DNA of 37,583 nucleotides. Origin: JAJYSO01 sp964451785. GTDB lineage: Bacteria > Bacteroidota > Bacteroidia > Flavobacteriales > Flavobacteriaceae. Numbering within the stretch: position 1 is the first letter of the stretch; each line of letters begins with the position of its first letter. The stretch is from NCBI GenBank assembly GCA_964451785.1, contig CAYVJG010000030.1, forward strand, positions 1 through 37,583. Direction: 5' to 3'. The notes beneath the pieces are model-generated. The model did no database searches, was not told the DNA's origin, and worked only from the letters and a program-made list of their open reading frames with translations. Shown here piece after piece: positions 34,271 to 37,583 of this stretch. The position numbers were made by a program, and so were the translations under genes.

Positions 34271-34870
34271 TTATTGAGCACCATAGCTCATATTTGTGCC
34301 AGCCCAAGTATCACCAACCCTAGACACTCCAACAACATTCATCCTTACTGTTTCAAAATCAGCCAATTTTCCCGGTTCTACTTTTGGAGAAGATATTAAA
34401 TTCATGATATCTATTGGATTCGTCAAAATACTATTACTCCCATCTAAAGGCAAAGAAAATTTTATTGTGAAACCCCAGTCATAAGCTAAAATATCTTTAA
34501 TCTTTTTCGTATTGGTTTTTCTTTGCATTAAATTAGTATAATGCACACATGTACCTTCAGGCGTAATAAGTAACATTGTCATCGTCTTTGGATCTTTATA
34601 CAATGTAGCATTAGACACATCTTTTGCGACAGAATATACTTGTTCCCAAAAAATTTTATTCACTTTTTCATTTGTTAAAGTTCCCCAAGAAATATTATCA
34701 TTATATAACTCCACTATAATATCTTCGTTAAAAGGGGTTTGTGGGTATTTATCAGAATTAACTTGAAAGCTTTGGTTTGAGTTTGCAGATAAAATTTTAC
34801 CATCCCCATAAAACACCATTCTATTAGCTGCTTCAGGAGGAACATTAAAATATGGATTAGGCACCTCCAT
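34271..34870 (-). CDS. C-terminal fragment of a frameshift-broken gene (unrecognised product)
   Basis: 199 residues from the first ATG, with no signal peptide. The frame stays open upstream of that ATG to 34918 and reads protein-like (SSFLIKDITLKITPPK), directly continuing the end of the previous ORF (KKTDEVAF). I therefore think it is the C-terminal third of one protein split by a missing base near 34909-34918. The ATG would also sit in an 8-bp hairpin (CACCTCCA/TGGAGGTG, 34862-34869 and 34874-34881) that hides the start, and no ribosome site is seen. No domain is recognised. The region is more AT-rich than its neighbours. It could instead be a separate small gene. Confidence 0.6.
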   Translation of the reverse strand: MEVPNPYFNVPPEAANRMVFYGDGKILSANSNQSFQVNSDKYPQTPFNEDIIVELYNDNISWGTLTNEKVNKIFWEQVYSVAKDVSNATLYKDPKTMTMLLITPEGTCVHYTNLMQRKTNTKKIKDILAYDWGFTIKFSLPLDGSNSILTNPIDIMNLISSPKVEPGKLADFETVRMNVVGVSRVGDTWAGTNMSYGAQ

Positions 34871-34881
34871 TTTTGGAGGTG
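34862..34881 (-). promoter_or_regulatory. Hairpin covering the ATG of the 34271-34870 ORF
   Basis: An 8-bp stem with a 4-base loop. On the minus strand the A of the start codon is in the loop and UG in the stem. If the ORF is really part of a longer gene, the hairpin lies within coding sequence and has no such role. Confidence 0.35.
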
Positions 34882-34905
34882 TTATTTTAAGCGTAATATC
34901 TTTAA

Positions 34906-35820
34906 TTAGAAAGCTACTTCATCTGTTTTTTTACCTGCCCACCATTCAGCAAATAGGAACTTATGCTTTCTTTGGTGAATCGTTTTTACTCGTATATCCT
35001 TATAAACAAAATAATCTTCATAAGCATATATAGTTTTTGTTCTTCTCTTTCCTCCCGGAAATTCTTCAGTACATTTTTTAGTAACACCAAACGGATTCCA
35101 TTGCTCCCCTACGTTACACGGCTCTAATGTTTTTATATAGTTAATTAATGATGCTGTATGCTTTTCATCTTCAGAATAATTCCCTCCCCCAATACTTACA
35201 TTATAACATGGGTAATCTTGATCTAACAAAGGGTTTATAGGGTTATCAGGTGCTGGATACACAAAACTATCATTTGTACCTGTTGCTATATCACCACAAG
35301 GAGGGTTATTGTTTTCTGGATTTGAAACTCTGGGATTAACATATAAAAGAACTCCCTCTTCTTCTGTGTCTGAAACTCCTCCTGGCAATGTTAATGGATT
35401 TGGAACAACATCATACAAATCATTACTTATCACATAATCTTTTAGTTTGCTTTTATTTTTAACATGAGTAAACAATAATCCACTATAAGTAAACTTATAC
35501 AATGTATCCGCTATAATAACTTCTCTTTTTATATTTAAAAGTGATGCTAATTCATTACTTGAAACTAGCATGTCCGCTTTCTCTAACTCTCTATCCGCAA
35601 ATATTCTAGGAATATACTCTTTTTTCTTTATTAAATAAGATGCCATTTTCTCTTCAGAATAATCTGCAAAGTGTGGAAAAGCCGGCACAAATCCTTTCTC
35701 ATAAAATTTACGAAATTCTTGTATCATAATTTCTTCTGGAATCTTTTTTAGATTCCGAATAGTATTATTAAAATAAACTCGATTTTCAAAAATTAAACAT
35801 CCCTCCTTAAGTTCTGCCAA
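34906..35820 (-). CDS. Middle fragment of a frameshift-broken lipoprotein gene (unrecognised product)
   Basis: 304 residues, only reachable from a TTG at 35820; no ATG is available. The sequence begins LKEGCLIFENRVYFNNTIRNLKKIPEE, which looks like the first mature segment of a Bacteroidota lipoprotein family seen in many genomes, and no signal peptide is present in this frame. A lipoprotein signal is present in the next frame just upstream (35807-36010), overlapping by 14 bases. The natural reading is one gene with an extra base between 35810 and 35841. Its end at 34906 also has open continuation in another frame. The function is unknown. There are several Cys-containing loops (NNPPCGDIA, DYPCYNVS, EPCNVGEQW) but no catalytic motif I know. 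Confidence 0.65.
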   Translation of the reverse strand: MAELKEGCLIFENRVYFNNTIRNLKKIPEEIMIQEFRKFYEKGFVPAFPHFADYSEEKMASYLIKKKEYIPRIFADRELEKADMLVSSNELASLLNIKREVIIADTLYKFTYSGLLFTHVKNKSKLKDYVISNDLYDVVPNPLTLPGGVSDTEEEGVLLYVNPRVSNPENNNPPCGDIATGTNDSFVYPAPDNPINPLLDQDYPCYNVSIGGGNYSEDEKHTASLINYIKTLEPCNVGEQWNPFGVTKKCTEEFPGGKRRTKTIYAYEDYFVYKDIRVKTIHQRKHKFLFAEWWAGKKTDEVAF

Positions 35821-36010
35821 AATTAAGAGAACTCTTTTCGCTTAAAGCTTTATATCTATTATCCTGCTTACCATCAACTTCAAAATCAGAATTATCACTA
35901 CAAGAAGAAAACAAAAATGATATTATTAAAATAAAGAAAAAGTAGCCAAATGAATATATATACTTCCCCGTATACCTATATTTTACAAAGTGTGAATTTT
36001 GAACCATCAT
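35807..36010 (-). CDS. Lipoprotein signal fragment of the same broken gene
   Basis: 67 residues. A basic start (MMVQNSHFVKYRYTGKYIYS), a hydrophobic stretch (FGYFFFILIISFLFSSC) with lipobox Cys near residue 37, then SDNSDFEVDGKQDNRYKALSEKSS before the frame closes. A lipoprotein of this size would be unusual alone. The frame is the same as that of the C-terminal fragment at 34271-34870 (36010 to 34271 is exactly 580 codons including stop), while the middle piece is offset. It has its own -7 box at 36033-36040. Confidence 0.6.
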   Translation of the reverse strand: MMVQNSHFVKYRYTGKYIYSFGYFFFILIISFLFSSCSDNSDFEVDGKQDNRYKALSEKSSLNFGRT

Positions 36011-36032
36011 AAAACTTTTAAGTTATAAAAAA

Positions 36033-36040
36033 CAAATATA
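36033..36040 (-). promoter_or_regulatory. -7 box TATATTTG for the 32664-36010 run
   Basis: The minus strand reads TATATTTG, a full match, 23-26 bases before the first Met codons. No -33 TTG at normal spacing (a CAA at 36055-36057 gives only 14). It supports the lipoprotein fragment as the real 5' end of the run. Confidence 0.5.
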
Positions 36041-36095
36041 ATTATTTAATATTACAATTAACACTAATTAATGTTAATTATAATATTTTATTTAA

Positions 36096-36128
36096 AAAAG
36101 CGGATTCTCATCATGAAAATCCGCTTTT
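36096..36128 (-). terminator. Terminator of the multicopper oxidase fusion gene
   Basis: An 11-bp stem (AAAAGCGGATT, 36096-36106, with 36118-36128) and an 11-base loop. On the minus strand it is followed by T residues, 21 bases after the stop at 36149. Together with the promoter at 36033-36040 it explains the gap 36011-36148. Confidence 0.85.
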
Positions 36129-36148
36129 AAACTTAATTAGCGATGGTT

Positions 36149-37583
36149 TTAATAATTCACCGAAATTCCGGCGCCCCACCCAAAGTGGTTGCTATAATTG
36201 GAAGTTAAGGAGAAATTTTTAAAGACGATATACTGCAAGCCAAAGCGGTATTCTTTGTCTGAATTAAACATAAAAGCACCTCTCAAGCGCGGAGAAAGCG
36301 GGATATCTTCACGCTCAATTTGCACTAAGACATGTCCTGTATGGTCAATACTCGCATCGGCAACCACTAGCCACGGCAAGGTATATTGCACCCCTAAGCG
36401 CGCGACTACGCGATTGTTTTGATCAAAGTGTTGACCAAACCAGTTTTCGTGGCCCACAGTGCCTTTTCGGTATTGCCATCCGGCGCCTACATAAGGAAAC
36501 AACCACTGTTTATGCCCAAAAAAGCGACCAAATTTAGCTTCAACTTCATAACCGTCAGTGTCTTTATACCCTATTTCCCATTCTGCTTTTACGCCCCAAC
36601 GGGTTTGGTCAAAACTCAATTCACCTGTACTTCCGTTAGAAGCAAAATCGTTTTCGGCAGAAAAATAAAAACGTTTTTCATCCATCAACAACATGTGACG
36701 GGCGTGTTTTTCATAGCCTTGCATTTCGGGGTTTTGCGGGCTATCAGCATAACTAAAAATACGTCCCATACCGCCCATCATGTGGTATAAAATGTGGCAG
36801 TGAAAAAACCAATCGCCACTTTCTGAAGCGTGAAATTCTAAGGTATCAGACTCCATAGGCATGATATCGAGCACATTTTTCATGGGCGAGCGTTTTCCAT
36901 ATTGGTTTAACACTCTAAAATCATGGCCGTGTAAGTGCATCGGGTGGCGCATCATAGTGTTATTGTAAAGGACAATGCGCAAGTTTTCACCTTTGCGAAT
37001 CAAAATTTTATCACTTTCACCCACCGTTTTATTGTCAATTGACCACACGTAGCGGTTCATGTTTCCGTTCAATTCAAACTTTAGCGTACGCCATTCACCA
37101 TCCTTTGGCAATTCAGTACTCTTTTTTGTCGATTGTAACATGTTGTAATTCAAAGTCACTATCCCCTCTGAACTTTCAGTGGAATGCTGATGCGTGTTTG
37201 ACGAACTGTGCCCCTTACCTTTATGGCTGTGGTGTTGATGCGCAGAAGTTTCTCCTTTTTTCTGCAAAGTCATTCCGCACTTTGAGCATTCTCCCGGATG
37301 ATTTGAAACTTCATCAGGATGCATCGGACAGACATAAGTCGCTGTGGAAGATGAATTTGATGAGGCGTAATCAGGCATAGCGTGGCCGTGGTGTTGATGT
37401 GCAGATTTTTCTTCTTGCTTCTGCAAACTCATGCCACATTTTGGGCATTCTCCCGGATGATTTGAAACTTCATCAGGATGCATCGGGCAGACGTAAGTCG
37501 CTGTGGAAGATGAATTTGATGAGGCGTGATCAGGCATAGCGTGGCCGTGGTGTTGATGTGCAGATTTTTCTTTTTGCTTCTGC
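36149..37583 (-). CDS. Multicopper oxidase with metal-binding repeats fused to CopB-like barrel (5' end outside window)
   Basis: At least 477 residues are seen. The frame remains open to the window edge, so the Met at 37537 lies inside the protein and is not the start. In order it has: repeated heavy-metal-binding units (YVCPMHPDEVSNHPGECPKCGM, period 53 residues) with His-rich spacers; the last cupredoxin domain of a multicopper oxidase with HPMHLHGHDFRVL and HCHILYHMMGGMGRIF, which carry type 1, 2 and 3 copper ligands; and a C-terminal CopB-like outer-membrane barrel (FGRFFGHKQWLFPYVGAGWQYRKG to GWGAGISVNY). A role in copper oxidation and tolerance at the outer membrane is likely. CopA and CopB are separate proteins in Proteobacteria, so the fusion is notable. 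Confidence 0.88.
   Translation of the reverse strand, partial: QKQKEKSAHQHHGHAMPDHASSNSSSTATYVCPMHPDEVSNHPGECPKCGMSLQKQEEKSAHQHHGHAMPDYASSNSSSTATYVCPMHPDEVSNHPGECSKCGMTLQKKGETSAHQHHSHKGKGHSSSNTHQHSTESSEGIVTLNYNMLQSTKKSTELPKDGEWRTLKFELNGNMNRYVWSIDNKTVGESDKILIRKGENLRIVLYNNTMMRHPMHLHGHDFRVLNQYGKRSPMKNVLDIMPMESDTLEFHASESGDWFFHCHILYHMMGGMGRIFSYADSPQNPEMQGYEKHARHMLLMDEKRFYFSAENDFASNGSTGELSFDQTRWGVKAEWEIGYKDTDGYEVEAKFGRFFGHKQWLFPYVGAGWQYRKGTVGHENWFGQHFDQNNRVVARLGVQYTLPWLVVADASIDHTGHVLVQIEREDIPLSPRLRGAFMFNSDKEYRFGLQYIVFKNFSLTSNYSNHFGWGAGISVNY
37240..37583 (-). repeat. 159-bp tandem repeat encoding metal-binding units
   Basis: The sequence repeats with a period of 159 bases (for example CAGGCATAG at 37372 and 37531). 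Unit boundaries by codons are 37379-37537 and 37220-37378 (the latter diverging near its 3' end), with the start of a further unit at 37538-37583. Near-identity at the DNA level points to recent duplication, so copy number may vary between strains or be mis-assembled. Confidence 0.85.

Noticed and set aside
36198..37380. Plus-strand ORFs opposite the copper gene
   Set aside because: They are antisense to clear copper-binding motifs and have no independent support.
1..37583. CRISPR arrays, prophage or intact insertion sequence genes
   Set aside because: No regularly spaced repeats, integrase, transposase or phage structural genes were seen; the only repeats are those listed.

Overview
This window comes from a member of the Bacteroidota, very probably family Flavobacteriaceae. 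The evidence is an AT-rich genome, the gliding/type IX secretion operon gldK-gldL-gldM-gldN, a protein ending in a type IX C-terminal sorting domain, a bacillithiol gene (bshB1), and repeated promoters of the Bacteroidota type (TAnnTTTG at -7, sometimes TTG/TTTG about 18-19 bases upstream). Shine-Dalgarno sequences are generally not evident. Genus or species cannot be fixed from the sequence alone.

Layout. 1-860: a small lipoprotein gene flanked by two copies of a short inverted-repeat-ended element. 880-2960 (minus): groES-groEL, with a terminator and a candidate sigma-54-like promoter. 2980-7690 (minus): a five-gene run miaB > sigma-54 activator > lptE > TPR protein > secG, with a strong promoter and a terminator. 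7960-11640 (plus): topA and an arginase-fold protein that lacks metal ligands. 11740-16450 (plus): gldKLMN and a terminator. 16456-19720 (plus): FAD oxidoreductase, ABC-F ATPase, CPXCG zinc protein. 19741-20616 (minus): an outer-membrane-like protein. 20899-23392 (plus): homogentisate dioxygenase and 4-hydroxyphenylpyruvate dioxygenase, two consecutive steps of tyrosine breakdown. 23446-23600: a promoter-hairpin-terminator unit with no ORF, a candidate small RNA. 23669-28664 (plus): DUF3108 protein, M23 peptidase, small membrane protein, NhaC antiporter, bshB1. 28714-28825: tRNA-His and terminator. 28835-29848 (minus): M28 peptidase. 30088-31143 (plus): fabH-type synthase and terminator. 31146-31535: an unexplained 390-bp structured element with 15-bp inverted ends. 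31536-32598 (minus): murQ and a DUF6095-like membrane protein. 32664-36040 (minus): a probable operon with a frameshift-broken lipoprotein gene, a beta-barrel protein and a type IX cargo protein. 36096-37583 (minus): a partial multicopper oxidase / metal-binding-repeat / CopB-like barrel fusion running off the window.

How the genes connect. GldL-GldM (inner-membrane motor) and GldK-GldN (periplasmic ring) build the core of the type IX secretion and gliding machine, and the protein at 32664-33587 looks like one of its clients. LptE, SecG, the M23 peptidase and MurQ belong to envelope biogenesis and recycling. The least explained parts are the 31146-31535 element, the short element at both ends of the first lipoprotein gene, the small-RNA-like unit after hppD, and the double-frameshift gene at 34271-36010.
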